Shown here piece by piece: positions 1-8,660 of a stretch of 64,000 nucleotides of DNA. Below the pieces are notes generated by a model. That model was not told where the DNA came from, searched no databases, and saw nothing but the letters and a program-made list of their open reading frames with translations. Made by a program: the position numbers and the translations under genes. Every line of letters starts with the position of its first letter. Within the stretch, counting starts at the first letter, position 1. This stretch comes from Meiothermus sp. (GTDB lineage Bacteria; Deinococcota; Deinococci; Deinococcales; Thermaceae): positions 1,116,001 to 1,180,000 of the forward strand of contig NZ_BPIJ01000001.1 of assembly GCF_026004055.1 (NCBI RefSeq), written 5' to 3'.

Positions 1-151
1 CATCTAAACCCATGCAGCCCTCCGGGTAGCGGCAGAGAAGCAGTGCGCAAGCAGGGGTTGCATACAGGCCCATCCACTGCCCCCATGCCTGACGGCATAC
101 GGCGCAGTGCCTCTAGGCCTCCCGCTCTGCACGATGACCCCATTCTGGCCC
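1..151. other. intergenic or edge sequence, no gene seen
   Basis: This stretch follows the stop codon of floA and runs to the window edge. I see no reading frame with a convincing start and no clear terminator in it. Confidence 0.4.
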
Positions 152-1147
152 TCAGCGGGAACCACCGGGCCCGCCCTCAGGGGCGTTGCCGCCGCTGGCC
201 TTGCTGATGGACTCGCGCATATCGGTGTCGGCCTCGATGTTTTTGAGCTGGTAGTAGTCCATAACCCCCATCCGACCGCTGCGCAACGCCTCGGCCAGGG
301 CCATGGGTACGGCAGCCTGGGCCTCTACCAGCTTGGCCCGCATGGCCTCGACCAGGGCTGCGTTTTCTTGCTCCACCGCCACCGCCATAGCCCGGCGCTC
401 TTCGGCCTTGGCCTGGGCGATTTTCTTGTCGGCTTCGGCCTGGTCGGTGCGAAGCTGGGCCCCGATGTTTTTGCCCACGTCCACCTCGGCAATGTCCACC
501 GAGAGAATTTCAAACGCGGTACCGGCGTCCAGACCCTTGGCCAGCACGGTTTTGGAGATACGGTCGGGCTGCTCGAGCACCTGCTTGTGGTCTTCCGACT
601 GACCGATGGAGGCCACAATCCCCTCGCCCACCCGGGCCACAATGGTCTCTTCCCCCGCCCCCCCTACCAGGCGGTCGATGTTGGCCCGCACGGTGATTCG
701 GGCGGTAGCCAGCAACTGGATACCGTCCTTGGCCATGCCCGCTACCATGGGGCTGGTAATAACCTTGGGGTTGACCGAAAGCCGCACGGCTTCCAGCACG
801 TCGCGTCCTGCTAGGTCGATGGCTGCTGCACGGTCGAAGTTGAGCTTGATGCCGGCCTTATCGGCGGCGATGAGGGCGTCCACCACACGATCTACATTGC
901 CCCCGGCCAGGTACTGGGCCTCGAGCTTGGCCGACTCTACCGGAATACCGGCCTTGAAGGCCTTGATCATGGGGTTAACGATCTTGGTGGGAGGAATGCG
1001 GCGAAAACGCATGCCCACCAGGGCTGTAAGGGGCACATTGACCCCGGAGAACAGCGCCGTAATCCACAGCGGAACAGGCACCAGGTAAAAAAACAGAAAA
1101 ACCGCCAGTAAAGCGATGCCCGCAACGATCAAAGCTCCAAACTCCAT
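152..1147 (-). CDS. floA: FloA, flotillin-like membrane scaffold protein (UPF0365)
   Basis: The 331-residue protein has one hydrophobic N-terminal segment (about residues 5-35), then an SPFH-like region and an alanine/glutamate-rich coiled coil (about 230-295), ending in a glycine-rich tail. Length and layout match the bacterial FloA family, which forms oligomeric membrane patches linked to envelope organisation and secretion. The start is ATG at 1147 with an AAGGAGGA ribosome site seven bases upstream. It lies just downstream of an NfeD-type gene on the same strand. NfeD and flotillin genes are a known conserved pair, so co-transcription from the 2536 gene is likely although about 115 bases separate them. 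Confidence 0.93.
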   Translation of the reverse strand: MEFGALIVAGIALLAVFLFFYLVPVPLWITALFSGVNVPLTALVGMRFRRIPPTKIVNPMIKAFKAGIPVESAKLEAQYLAGGNVDRVVDALIAADKAGIKLNFDRAAAIDLAGRDVLEAVRLSVNPKVITSPMVAGMAKDGIQLLATARITVRANIDRLVGGAGEETIVARVGEGIVASIGQSEDHKQVLEQPDRISKTVLAKGLDAGTAFEILSVDIAEVDVGKNIGAQLRTDQAEADKKIAQAKAEERRAMAVAVEQENAALVEAMRAKLVEAQAAVPMALAEALRSGRMGVMDYYQLKNIEADTDMRESISKASGGNAPEGGPGGSR

Positions 1148-1261
1148 CTAGTCCTCCTTCAGACCTTTCCGATGAACACTTCTACGCTTAGCCTAGCCTA
1201 CCTCAAAACCCGGTAGTCAATGGGGTTCCACACGGGTTTTTATGGCCCAGCCGCCATCTTT

Positions 1262-2536
1262 TTAGCTCTCCACCTTGCGCACCACCACCCTGGGCCCTTC
1301 TACCTGAATGACCCGGATGGTCTGGCCACGGTCGATGAACTCGCCCAGGGTGACCACATCTACGCGCCGGTCACCAAACTGGGCCGTGCCCGCCGGGCGA
1401 AGATCGGTAAGGGCGCTTCCAATAGCGCCCAGCAACGACTCGAGCTCGTTTTTGGGAGGGGCCACCTCCTCCACTGCGCTGCTCAGTACGAAGGGCCGGG
1501 CCACCCGTCCTTTGGGCAGGTAGCGGAAGATTAGGAACAACCCCACCGCCAGCCCAATGATGGCAAAAGAGCCCACCTGCAGGGCCTCGTCGCCAAAGGT
1601 GAAATAGATGGATGCGCCAATCAGCCCCAGTCCTAAAAGGCCCGGAATGCCAAAACCGGGGGTGACGAAAAGCTCAAAAGCCACCAACAACAAACCCCCA
1701 AACAGCAGAATGATGGTGAGCGCGCTGGACAAACCGGCCAGATAACCCCCCAGGAAGAACAGGCCCAGCGAGGTCAGGCCGATGATGGCGGGAATAAAAG
1801 TGCCGGGGGTGAAGAACTCCAGAATGAGTCCCAGCACCCCCACTGCCAGCAGAATGGCCGCAATGGTGGGGTCGGTGAGGAAGCGGGCCACCCGCACCTG
1901 CGGGCCGGGCTGCACTTCCTCTGTATCGGTGTTGAAACCGGCTTTCTCGAGGGCCGCCCGCAGACTCGCAACCTCGGCGTCGGCTACCTTCAGCTCCACT
2001 GCCTTACGGGCCGAAAGGGTGAGGGGTTCGCCCTTGGTGGTAATGCCGCGCACCTCTACCTCGGGGTCTACCATGGCCTCGGCGATGTTGGCGGGACGGT
2101 TGCGGGCCTCGGCCACGGCCCGGAACTTGCCCTTCAGGGCCGAGATGACCTTGCGGTCGGCAGCGGTGGCGTTGCCCACCACCGGCGTAACCGTGATGGG
2201 CAGGGCTGCGCCGATATTGGATCCGGGCAGCATCATGATCTGCTGGGCTGCCAGCGAAATTAGGGCTCCGGCGGAAAAAGCATTCTCGATCACCGCCAGG
2301 GTAGGCACAGTGGAGGCCAGGATGCGGTCGGTGATGCGGATGGCGGCGTCCACTCGCCCGCCGGGGGTGTTGACCCGAAACACCACCCCGCTGGCCCCTT
2401 CGCGCTCGGCCCGCTCGAGCGCTTGTTCTATAAAAGTAGCCAGCGGCCCATCTATGGTGCCCTCGATGGGGATGACGTAGGTCTTGGCCTGAGCCAAAGA
2501 GACAACCAACAGGAAGGCGAAAAGTAGGTTTCTCAC
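1262..2536 (-). CDS. NfeD-family membrane protein with ClpP-like serine protease domain
   Basis: About 424 residues. A signal peptide (VRNLLFAFLLVVSLAQA) leads into a ClpP/SppA-like domain with RVNTPGG near residue 60, SAGALIS near residue 91 (likely serine nucleophile) and IGAALP. Four or five hydrophobic segments follow (about residues 215-340), then a C-terminal OB-fold NfeD domain. This is the long NfeD form, a membrane-anchored protease paired with flotillins. The reading frame is open to TTG/ATG-like codons further upstream (2620), but the signal peptide begins exactly at GTG 2536, and this avoids overlap with the divergent aroE promoter. FloA lies directly downstream. Confidence 0.9.
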   Translation of the reverse strand: MRNLLFAFLLVVSLAQAKTYVIPIEGTIDGPLATFIEQALERAEREGASGVVFRVNTPGGRVDAAIRITDRILASTVPTLAVIENAFSAGALISLAAQQIMMLPGSNIGAALPITVTPVVGNATAADRKVISALKGKFRAVAEARNRPANIAEAMVDPEVEVRGITTKGEPLTLSARKAVELKVADAEVASLRAALEKAGFNTDTEEVQPGPQVRVARFLTDPTIAAILLAVGVLGLILEFFTPGTFIPAIIGLTSLGLFFLGGYLAGLSSALTIILLFGGLLLVAFELFVTPGFGIPGLLGLGLIGASIYFTFGDEALQVGSFAIIGLAVGLFLIFRYLPKGRVARPFVLSSAVEEVAPPKNELESLLGAIGSALTDLRPAGTAQFGDRRVDVVTLGEFIDRGQTIRVIQVEGPRVVVRKVES

Positions 2537-2603
2537 CAAGGTTATCTTAGCAAGCCGGGCCTTGGGGAGTGTAATGTGGAGGGGGGGCAGGTCGGGGCTC
2601 GCT

Positions 2604-2632
2604 TTGGCAAAAAGCCCCATGGAGCGTACAAT
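2604..2632 (+). promoter_or_regulatory. aroE promoter, apparently leaderless
   Basis: TTGGCA (2604-2609), a 17-base spacer and TACAAT (2627-2632) form a near-consensus promoter. The GTG start of aroE comes six bases after the -10 box, so the transcript should begin at or within a base or two of the start codon. No ribosome site is present. Confidence 0.75.
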
Positions 2633-2638
2633 TCGGTC

Positions 2639-3454
2639 GTGAAACTCGGGCTAATTGGATTTCCAGTAGAGCATTCGCTTTCCCCTGTAATGCAGGAGGC
2701 TGCTTTGAAGGCAGCGGGGCTCGAGGGTACGTACCTGGCCCTCAACACCCCCCCCGCGTTTTTGCGGGCACGGCTACAAGAAGTTAGGCGAGACTATGCG
2801 GGGGTCAATGTAACCATTCCGCACAAAGAAAGTGTACTGGCCTATCTGGACGAGCTGAGCCCGGAAGCCCGCGCCATCGGTGCGGCTAACACCATTGTGT
2901 GCGACCAGCACCGGCTGATCGGCTACAACACCGATGCGATGGGGTTTATTTCCGGTCTGGACGAAGCGGGCATCTCCTACCGCAACAAAAAAGCCCTGGT
3001 GTTGGGGGCCGGAGGGGCCGCCCGGGCCATCGCCTATGCCCTACAGGAAGAAGGGGCCCATGTGGCGGTCTACAACCGCACCCTGGAGCGGGCCCAAGCC
3101 CTGTGCGATGCCCTGGGCCTGCATCTGGTTCGGGAATCTCTGTTGGAGGCTGCAGTGCGAAGCTGCGATCTGCTCGTCAACACCACCAGCGTAGGCTTGC
3201 AAGACCCCCACAGCTCACCGCTGCCCGCGGGCATGCTGCCGCGGGCCGGGGCGGTGGTGGACATCGTTTACAATCCACCCGTTACCCGTCTGATGCAGGA
3301 GGCCCAAAACGCCGGATTACCCACTTTGGGCGGGCTGCCCATGCTGGTCTGGCAGGGGGCGCTGGCGTTTGAGCTCTGGACCGGGGTCAAGGCCGATGTC
3401 CGGGTCATGTACGAGGCCGCCCAGGCCCGGCTCAACGAAACCGTTCGGTTATGA
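2639..3454 (+). CDS. aroE: shikimate dehydrogenase (NADP+)
   Basis: AroE reduces 3-dehydroshikimate to shikimate in aromatic amino-acid synthesis. The 271-residue protein shows the shikimate-binding SLSP motif near residue 13, NVTIPHK near 60 (catalytic Lys), NTD near 98, the dinucleotide-binding GAGGAAR near 124, NTTSVG near 180, and a C-terminal GGLPMLVWQGALAFELW. The frame extends upstream to 2576, but family alignment starts at VKLGLIGFPVEHSLSP, which puts the start at GTG 2639, six bases after a strong -10 box. The stop overlaps the start of yigZ by four bases (ATGA), indicating one operon. Confidence 0.96.
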   Translation: MKLGLIGFPVEHSLSPVMQEAALKAAGLEGTYLALNTPPAFLRARLQEVRRDYAGVNVTIPHKESVLAYLDELSPEARAIGAANTIVCDQHRLIGYNTDAMGFISGLDEAGISYRNKKALVLGAGGAARAIAYALQEEGAHVAVYNRTLERAQALCDALGLHLVRESLLEAAVRSCDLLVNTTSVGLQDPHSSPLPAGMLPRAGAVVDIVYNPPVTRLMQEAQNAGLPTLGGLPMLVWQGALAFELWTGVKADVRVMYEAAQARLNETVRL

Positions 3455-4059
3455 GCAGGCAGGCCCGAACTACGTTGCAGGGGTTCTATAGCTATACCCT
3501 CGAGGTCAAGCATTCTCGCTTCGTGGCCCAGGCCGCACCGATAACAAGCCCGGCAGAGGCTCTAGCTTTTTTGCAGTCGGTGCGGGATGCCGAAGCTACC
3601 CATCACTGCTGGGCCTACAAGGTGAGTTCGCAGTATCGCTTTTCCGACGACGGCGAACCCTCCGGAACCGCAGGCCGCCCCATCCTGAGCGCCATCGAGG
3701 GGCAGGGTCTGGACGGGGTGATGGTGGTGGTGAGACGCTACTTTGGGGGCATCAAGCTGGGCGCAGGTGGGCTGGTACGCGCCTATGGGGGTGCGGCTTC
3801 CGAGTGCCTGCGCCAAGCCCCCAAGCAGGTACTGGTACCTAAGGTGCGCTGCGCCCTGCAAGCCCCCTTCGAGTTCAGCAACACCCTGTTTCGCCTGTTA
3901 GAGAGGCTCCACCGTGAAACCGAAAGCTATAACGAAGCAGGCCTATACGTGGTCTTCACGCTGGAGGAAGAACAGCTGCCTTTATTGCAAAAGCAGATTC
4001 AAGACCAGACCCGAGGCCGAGCGATTTTTGAGTTGCTGGAGCGACTCGAGGGAACATGA
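3451..4059 (+). CDS. yigZ: YigZ/IMPACT family protein
   Basis: The 202-residue protein carries the family signature of IMPACT/YigZ: an N-terminal domain with SRF, ATHHCWAY near residue 48, FSDDGEPSGTAGRPIL near 66, and VVVRRYFGGIKLGAGGLVRAYG near 92. A degenerate C-terminal domain resembles the EF-G domain V fold. Eukaryotic IMPACT binds GCN1, whereas the bacterial role is undefined, with translation-related binding suspected. ATG overlaps the aroE stop, so translation is probably coupled. Confidence 0.9.
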   Translation: MSRQARTTLQGFYSYTLEVKHSRFVAQAAPITSPAEALAFLQSVRDAEATHHCWAYKVSSQYRFSDDGEPSGTAGRPILSAIEGQGLDGVMVVVRRYFGGIKLGAGGLVRAYGGAASECLRQAPKQVLVPKVRCALQAPFEFSNTLFRLLERLHRETESYNEAGLYVVFTLEEEQLPLLQKQIQDQTRGRAIFELLERLEGT

Positions 4060-4224
4060 GCCGCATCTGCATACCACCCAAACGATTCCCCCTGGCTATC
4101 TTCAGGCCGGCGAAGCAATGGACTCTATGTCCCGATTTCGCTACAGGGGGCAATGACGGCTTGCAGCAACGGGGACTGTGGGCGGCACAGCTCTGAAAAA
4201 CGCCGGGTTTGGCATTTTTGTGGT

Positions 4225-4230
4225 TAGAAT
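4225..4230 (+). promoter_or_regulatory. -10 box of asnS, leaderless type
   Basis: TAGAAT is followed by exactly six bases and then the GTG start of asnS. I see no clear -35 box at the standard distance; a TTGGCA lies only ten bases upstream. There is no ribosome site. Confidence 0.5.
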
Positions 4231-4236
4231 CATGGC

Positions 4237-5562
4237 GTGCAAAGGGTTTTTATCGAAGAAATCGCCAAGTACGACGGCCAAGTAGTCTGTATCCGCGGAT
4301 GGCTCACCGGACGCCGCTCCAAGGGCAAGATTCATTTCTTACAACTGCGCGACGGCACCGGCTTCATGCAAGCCACCGCATTCAAAGGCGAACTACCCGA
4401 GGAGCAGTTTGAGCAGGCCGACCACCTGCCTCAGGAGACCGCCCTGGAAGTGGTGGGCCTGGTGCGGGCCGACAGCCGGGCGCCGGGAGGGTACGAGCTT
4501 TCGGTACGGCAACTGAAGGTGATTTCCCGCCCCAGCCGGGAGTACCCCATCACCCCGAAGGAACACGGGGTGGACTTTCTAATGGATCACCGCCACCTTT
4601 ACCTGCGTCACCGGCGGTCCTGGGCGGTGCTCCGGGTGCGCGACGAGCTCGAGCGGGCCATCCACGATTTTTTCCACCAGCGGGGGTTTATTCGCCTAGA
4701 CGCCCCCATCCTCACCCCCAACGCCGTCGAGGGCACCACGGATCTGTTCGAAGTAGATTTGTTTGACGGCGAGAAGGCCTACCTCTCGCAGTCGGGCCAG
4801 CTTTATGCCGAGGCCGGGGCCATGGCCTTTGGCAAAGTGTATACCTTTGGCCCTACGTTCCGGGCCGAGCGCTCCAAAACCAGGCGGCACCTGCTCGAGT
4901 TCTGGATGATTGAGCCAGAAGTGGCCTTCATGACCCACGAGGAGAACCTGCAACTCCAAGAAGACCTGGTGACCTACCTGGTAGGGCGGGTGTTGGAAGA
5001 AAAAAAGCTCGAGCTCGAGCTGTTGGAACGCGACCTCAGCGTGCTACAAACCACTACCCAGGGCCATTTTCCCCGCCTTGCCTACACCCAGGCGGTGGAA
5101 ATGGTCAACCGGATTGCCCAGGAAAAACCCGAACTAGAACTAACGCCCTTAGAATGGGGCCACGACTTTGGGGCCCCCCATGAAGCGGCCCTTACGGCCC
5201 AGTTTGACCGGCCCATTTTTGTAGAAAAGTATCCGGCTGCAATCAAAGCCTTTTATATGCAACCCGACCCCGACGACCCACGTCTGGTACTCAATGCCGA
5301 CCTGCTGGCCCCCGAAGGGGTAGGCGAGATTATCGGAGGTTCACAACGCATTCACGATCCGGAGCTGTTGCTCCAGAAGATTCGAGAGCATGGCCTGCCC
5401 GAAAACGTGTTCGATTGGTACATGGATCTGCGCCTGTTTGGAACGGTGCCTCATTCGGGTTTTGGCATCGGCTTAGAGCGCACCGTGCGCTGGATCTGCG
5501 GCATCGAACATATCCGCGAAGCCATCCCCTTCCCACGCATGTATACCCGGATGCGGCCCTAG
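4237..5562 (+). CDS. asnS: asparaginyl-tRNA synthetase
   Basis: A class IIb tRNA synthetase of 441 residues. An N-terminal OB-fold anticodon-binding domain (about residues 14-105, [22 protein letters not shown]) precedes the catalytic core, with motif 1 near 160 (FIRLDAPIL), motif 2 near 220 ([21 protein letters not shown]) and motif 3 at the C-terminus ([13 protein letters not shown]). The [11 protein letters not shown] segment is typical of AsnRS. Length is normal. It starts at GTG 4237, immediately behind a -10 box. A tRNA gene follows 144 bases downstream. Confidence 0.95.
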   Translation: MQRVFIEEIAKYDGQVVCIRGWLTGRRSKGKIHFLQLRDGTGFMQATAFKGELPEEQFEQADHLPQETALEVVGLVRADSRAPGGYELSVRQLKVISRPSREYPITPKEHGVDFLMDHRHLYLRHRRSWAVLRVRDELERAIHDFFHQRGFIRLDAPILTPNAVEGTTDLFEVDLFDGEKAYLSQSGQLYAEAGAMAFGKVYTFGPTFRAERSKTRRHLLEFWMIEPEVAFMTHEENLQLQEDLVTYLVGRVLEEKKLELELLERDLSVLQTTTQGHFPRLAYTQAVEMVNRIAQEKPELELTPLEWGHDFGAPHEAALTAQFDRPIFVEKYPAAIKAFYMQPDPDDPRLVLNADLLAPEGVGEIIGGSQRIHDPELLLQKIREHGLPENVFDWYMDLRLFGTVPHSGFGIGLERTVRWICGIEHIREAIPFPRMYTRMRP

Positions 5563-5614
5563 AGCGGTTCCGCCTTAGAACCGAGAGGCATCGGGGTCAC
5601 CCTTTCTCGAAAGT

Positions 5615-5643
5615 TTGACACCGGAAGACCGGGCCCCTAAAAT
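5615..5643 (+). promoter_or_regulatory. tRNA-Gln promoter
   Basis: Perfect TTGACA (5615-5620), 17-base spacer and TAAAAT (5638-5643). Transcription should begin near 5650, giving a leader of about 55 bases before the tRNA. This is the strongest consensus promoter seen in the window. Confidence 0.85.
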
Positions 5644-5705
5644 ACCGATTGCTGCCAAGGGCTTAGGCACCTGTAGGGGTGAACATAAGTCTGGCCGCAC
5701 TGCGC

Positions 5706-5779
5706 TGGGGCATCGTCTAATGGCAGGACAACGGTCTTTGGAACCGTCGGTCGTGGTTCGAGTCCACGTGCCCCAGCCA
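5706..5779 (+). tRNA. tRNA-Gln (anticodon UUG)
   Basis: The 74-base cloverleaf has acceptor stem TGGGGCA paired with TGCCCCA, discriminator G and an encoded CCA. The anticodon stem ACGGT/ACCGT encloses loop CTTTGGA with anticodon TTG, which reads CAA. The T arm contains GGTTCGAGTCC. The 3' 44 bases (5736-5779) are repeated at 12389-12432, marking this gene as the integration site of the element that follows. The gene remains complete because the element supplies a matching 3' end. Confidence 0.97.
5736..5779 (+). repeat. attachment site, left copy, inside tRNA-Gln
   Basis: A 44-base exact direct repeat, from the anticodon loop to the CCA end, shared with 12389-12432. The flanking bases differ on both sides. 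It defines the tRNA-proximal boundary of the integrated element. Confidence 0.93.
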
Positions 5780-5790
5780 TGAGCAGGACG

Positions 5791-5830
5791 CAAACTACCG
5801 GGCTAGCTATATGGCCCGGTAGTTTGTTTT
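5791..5830 (+). terminator. rho-independent terminator behind tRNA-Gln, carried by the element
   Basis: CAAACTACCGGGC (5791-5803) pairs perfectly with GCCCGGTAGTTTG (5814-5826) around a ten-base loop, followed by TTTT. It lies just inside the element and should end the tRNA transcript before the integrase region. Confidence 0.85.
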
Positions 5831-5853
5831 ACGGTAGTTTTACGGTTTATGGG
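5828..5853 (+). repeat. arm-type integrase repeats, left end
   Basis: TTTACGGT occurs at 5828 and again at 5839, where it extends to TTTACGGTTTATGGG. The 11-base spacing puts the two on one face of the helix. The same pair, same spacing and same orientation occurs at the right end (12261-12286). Paired repeats near both ends are the usual form of integrase arm-binding sites. Confidence 0.6.
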
Positions 5854-5854
5854 C

Positions 5855-7008
5855 TCACGCTTTGGCCCGTGGTTGGGTTAGTAGGGTCTCGAGGTCCACC
5901 ACCCACCCCCTCCGCTCGTGCTCGAGTACGTGACGGTAGATAGATAAGGTGATGGTTGCGTTAGCGTGACCCAGCCGCTCAGCCACAAGCTCCAGCGGCG
6001 CACCGTTGGCTAGCATGTGGCTACCGTAAGAGTGCCGCAAGTCGTGGACTCTGAGGGTGGGTATACCCAGCCGCTCCACGATCCGGCGCAATGCGCGGCC
6101 CGGAGCGTTGTATTCCAGGGGTCTTGCCGGGTCGTTGCCAGGAAACACCCACATGCCGGGGGGTGGTGGCTCTTTCAGCTGTTCCTGCCACCAGTCCCGG
6201 TACTGCTTCAGCCGCTCGAGGGTGCTATAGGGAATGGGCAGGGTGCGAACGCTCGAGGGGGTCTTAGGGTCGCTCTCCCTACCGTGGCTATAGGTGCGGC
6301 GCACGGTCAGCGTACCTTCCTCAAGGTTGATGTCCTGCCACTTCAGCCCTAAACACTCTCCTACCCGTAGCCCCATGTTCAGCATCAGCCGCAAGGCTAG
6401 CGCAGTACGGCGGTCCTTGTGGCTGTCGAGGGCGGCAAGCAGGGCGGCGGCTTCGTGTACTTCCAGGGAGCGGGCCGCTTTGTTTTGCTCTGCCCCTGGC
6501 CACGAGCCGCTTTTAGCTTCACCGGAGTAACCGGGTTGCGGTGGATGATCTCGAGGCTCAGCGCTTCCTCAAACAGGACATGCAGCTTTTGCCGGACCCA
6601 ACGAACCGTGCGGTAGCTGTACCGTTTGGCCAGGTCGTCTAGCAACGCCCGTACATGGCTAGGGGTCACTTTTTGCAAGGGTAGATGGCCCAGCGCGGGC
6701 AGCGCATACCCCAACTCCCGGCGGTATGCGTCCAGGGTGTTGGCTCGAATCTCCCGAGACTTGCGCTCTAGCCACTGCTCCGCCCATTCCCCCACGGTCA
6801 GCTTGCTAGGATCGGCAAGTAACCCCTTGTGGTAGAGCGCGGCTTGTTCGGCTAGCCACGCTTCGGCTTCCCGGCGGGTCTTGTGGTAGGCCCTTACCCG
6901 TAGCGGCTTGCCGTGATGGTCGAATCCCACGCTGAGTTCAGCGCACCAACGGCCTGAGCCCTTATGGAAGTAGGTAGTCCCCGCACCCTTACCGCGTCTT
7001 CTGCCCAT
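5855..7008 (-). pseudogene. tyrosine recombinase (phage integrase family), frame broken once
   Basis: The N-terminal part (ATG 7008 to about 6479) holds an AP2-like arm-binding domain and a SAM-like core-binding domain (LTVGEWAEQWLE..., about residues 75-165). The C-terminal part (about 6478-5855) is in the -1 frame and holds the complete catalytic set: Arg in GLRVGE, Lys in DPKTPSS, HDLRH, LGH and Tyr in SIYRHV. Together they make about 384 residues, a normal length. The break lies at an AAAACAAAG stretch (6478-6486), so either a mutation or -1 slippage at A-AAG is possible. A good ribosome site (GGAGGTGGAGG) precedes ATG 7008. It reads toward the tRNA, as expected. Confidence 0.88.
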
Positions 7009-7213
7009 CCTCCACCTCCAAGAGTCCCAGCGCTCGAAGTCCAGCCGCTACCACTTCACCCCGGCGGCGGGTGTCGAGGGACAGAAAAGCCTTAGCCACA
7101 GCGGGGGCGCTCCTGAAGCGTCCCTGACTCGTGACTTCTCCCGGCTCCAGGGGAGTCAGGTCACCTAATGCTTTCAAGCGAACCTCGAGCGGGGGGATTC
7201 TACCTCTTGGCAT
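6989..7213 (-). CDS. small basic protein of unknown function upstream of the integrase
   Basis: Seventy-four residues starting MPRGRIPPLE and ending in GLLEVEDGQKTR. The sequence is arginine-rich with a helical C-terminal half (APAVAKAFLSLDTRRRGEVVAAGLRALG). I do not recognise the family. A DNA-binding or directionality role would fit its place but is only a guess. ATG 7213 lies six bases after a perfect TATAAT, so it appears leaderless; an in-frame ATG at 7237 is less likely. Its 3' end overlaps the integrase start by 20 bases, which suggests coupled expression. Confidence 0.6.
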   Translation of the reverse strand: MPRGRIPPLEVRLKALGDLTPLEPGEVTSQGRFRSAPAVAKAFLSLDTRRRGEVVAAGLRALGLLEVEDGQKTR

Positions 7214-7219
7214 AGGGGT

Positions 7220-7240
7220 ATTATAGCATGTGGACACATG
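7220..7240 (-). promoter_or_regulatory. leaderless promoter with palindromic operator-like site
   Basis: On the minus strand TATAAT (7225-7220) is followed by six bases and the ATG of the 74-residue gene. Immediately upstream, CATGTG-GA-CACATG (7227-7240) is a perfect 14-bp inverted repeat covering the spacer, where a repressor could block polymerase. No good -35 box is visible. Confidence 0.6.
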
Positions 7241-7334
7241 TAAAAGCGTACTTAGTTTATAAGCGCGTATTTGTTTCAGGGTTTTCTAGCGGTATAGGCC
7301 TCGAGGGGGATACTTCAAGCGCCTATCTTCCCGA

Positions 7335-7495
7335 AACAGCGTGCACGTTCTGTGTAAAAACAAGGGTTTTTGTCGTTCTGTACGCTAAAAACCATCGTGC
7401 ACGCTATGTGCACGCTCGTGCACGCATAGGGGAGAAACACCGTTCTGGACGTACAAAAACAGCGTGCACGTTTTTACGAAAGTTGTGCACGCTCG
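7335..7495. repeat. GTGCACG repeat cluster A
   Basis: GTGCACG occurs six times, at 7341, 7397, 7408, 7418, 7464 and 7485, mostly inside CGTGCACG. Two blocks of more than 20 bases (near 7325-7350 and 7393-7415) recur inverted in cluster B at 8801-8910. The reading frames across here (either strand) have poor protein character, so I treat the 7214-7530 interval as non-coding. An origin with iterons, or a multi-site operator, are the likeliest explanations. Confidence 0.65.
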
Positions 7496-7530
7496 GATAC
7501 CCAATCGAGAGCGACCGCGTAAAACGAACG

Positions 7531-7914
7531 CTAAGGCCCCTCGGAGAGAGGGGCCAGGGGTAGACACCGGGCTTTTTTCAGGGGTCGCACGGGTCGGTTC
7601 TTTTTTAGCCCGACAAATTGCGACATTATCGCCAGGGGCCACACGGTGGATACCTCCACCTCTCCCCGGTAGATACGCACCTCGCGGGGTTGTGGGTATT
7701 GTGCCGCCCATTCCCTCAGCACCAGGGGTAGCCAGGAAGCGGGGACGGTGCGGCTGATCCGGCTCACCCCCAGGTCGAAGGCCAGGGTGTAGTAGGACTC
7801 CCCTACCTCGAGCACCCCGGGCAGGGCCTCGAGCAGAGCCCCCCAGGTGGGGAAGCTCCAAAACGAGCCGGTATGCGGCGATTCCGTCTCCGCTATGTTC
7901 CGATATGCCCTCAC
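7531..7914 (-). CDS. protein of unknown function in the mobile element
   Basis: About 127 residues from a GTG at 7914. The middle has ordinary globular composition: AYRNIAETESPHTGSFWSFPTW, then SYYTLAFDLGV and WAAQYPQPREVRIYRGEVEVSTVW. The longer frame upstream (to 8019) has a poor, arginine/serine-rich N-terminus, so I chose the internal GTG. The C-terminal tail (KKNRPVRPLKKARCLPLAPLSEGP) may be run-on sequence. I do not recognise a family. It is the last gene of the leftward element operon and abuts repeat cluster A. Confidence 0.5.
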   Translation of the reverse strand: MRAYRNIAETESPHTGSFWSFPTWGALLEALPGVLEVGESYYTLAFDLGVSRISRTVPASWLPLVLREWAAQYPQPREVRIYRGEVEVSTVWPLAIMSQFVGLKKNRPVRPLKKARCLPLAPLSEGP

Positions 7915-7925
7915 CCCCCAACCCG

Positions 7926-8163
7926 TTAACTGCCCGTCCCAGCCGCAATACCCGGCGCTCCCCGGTGTGGTGGAAGTCCACCTGGATGCCGTGCTCCCTC
8001 GGCGTGGTGCTTGAGCCACAAGCTCAAGGCCACCGGGTTAGCGGGCCAGGGCTCCTACCCGGTGGGGCTCGAGGGCGGCGTAGAGCTCGGTGGGGGTTCC
8101 CTGCCAGGGGCCAGCCTCGAGCAGCCGGAGCAGGGCGGGGGGTAGGTTTGGGTAGCGGGTCAT
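7926..8163 (-). pseudogene. remnant gene with two frameshifts, resembling a phage primase/helicase C-terminal segment
   Basis: From ATG 8163 the frame reads MTRYPNLPPALLRLL to GALAR and hits TAA. One base further the sequence continues as NPVALSLWLKHHAE, and after another single-base shift as EHGIQVDFHHTGERR. Read together these give a coherent segment of about 80 residues similar in style to the helical C-terminal tails I associate with phage primase/helicase proteins; that link is from memory and tentative. Both breaks are of the +1 type. ATG overlaps the stop of the preceding gene (ATGA). Confidence 0.5.
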
Positions 8164-8660
8164 ATCACCACCTCCTCTTCGCTTGCCAACCAAGCCAGCC
8201 AGCTTGCGGCCTCCTCGAGGGAAGCCAGCACCCGCACCCTGCCCTGCTGGTCGGTCACAGACACCGTGCCATCGAAGGGAGGTAGGAACTTCAGCAAGTA
8301 CCACACCCCCTTGACCTTGAAGCGGTACAGGTTGCCGAACCCCGAACCGTCCACCATAGCCACCCTCGAGCCTCGAGGGGGTAGCTCCGGTACTCGTTGC
8401 CAGTGGAGGGGACACCCCGAGGGGTCGGGGTCGCGGGTGAGGGTAGCGCCCTGGGCCACCTTATCCCTCAACCCCTGTGGCCCCATAACGCCCCCTGCCG
8501 CCTCTACCAGCCGCAGCAGGTCTTCCTTCCACAGCCGGACGCTCTCTTCCAGTCCGGCGCTAACCCCTTTGGGGCGCAGGATGAGCGACCCCTGAACACA
8601 GGCCAGGGTGGCCCCTCGAGCGCTGAGGGTTCGCAGCAGGTCGGGCAGGTCAGAAGACAT
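8160..8660 (-). CDS. protein with TubC-like N-terminal docking domain
   Basis: About 166 residues. The first 55 (LPDLLRTLSARGATLACVQGSLILRP... WKEDLLRLVEA) match the pattern of the TubC N-terminal docking fold, a short helix-strand-strand-helix unit also found in phage and plasmid replication proteins. The rest (GFGNLYRFKVKGVWYLLKFLPPFDGTV, then a helix-rich tail) is unassigned. ATG 8660 has GGGAGG at good spacing; ATG 8666 is too close to it. It overlaps the end of the ATPase gene and the start of the next fragment, so all lie in one operon. Confidence 0.6.
   Translation of the reverse strand: MSSDLPDLLRTLSARGATLACVQGSLILRPKGVSAGLEESVRLWKEDLLRLVEAAGGVMGPQGLRDKVAQGATLTRDPDPSGCPLHWQRVPELPPRGSRVAMVDGSGFGNLYRFKVKGVWYLLKFLPPFDGTVSVTDQQGRVRVLASLEEAASWLAWLASEEEVVI

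Noticed and set aside
107-814. Long plus-strand frame opposite floA
   Set aside because: It mirrors the codons of floA, has histidine/glycine-rich antisense composition and no plausible start signal.
7228-7563. 111-codon plus-strand frame across GTGCACG cluster A
   Set aside because: Its only resemblance is to the reverse-strand frame at cluster B, which is explained by the inverted DNA repeat; composition is not protein-like and it starts inside the palindrome.
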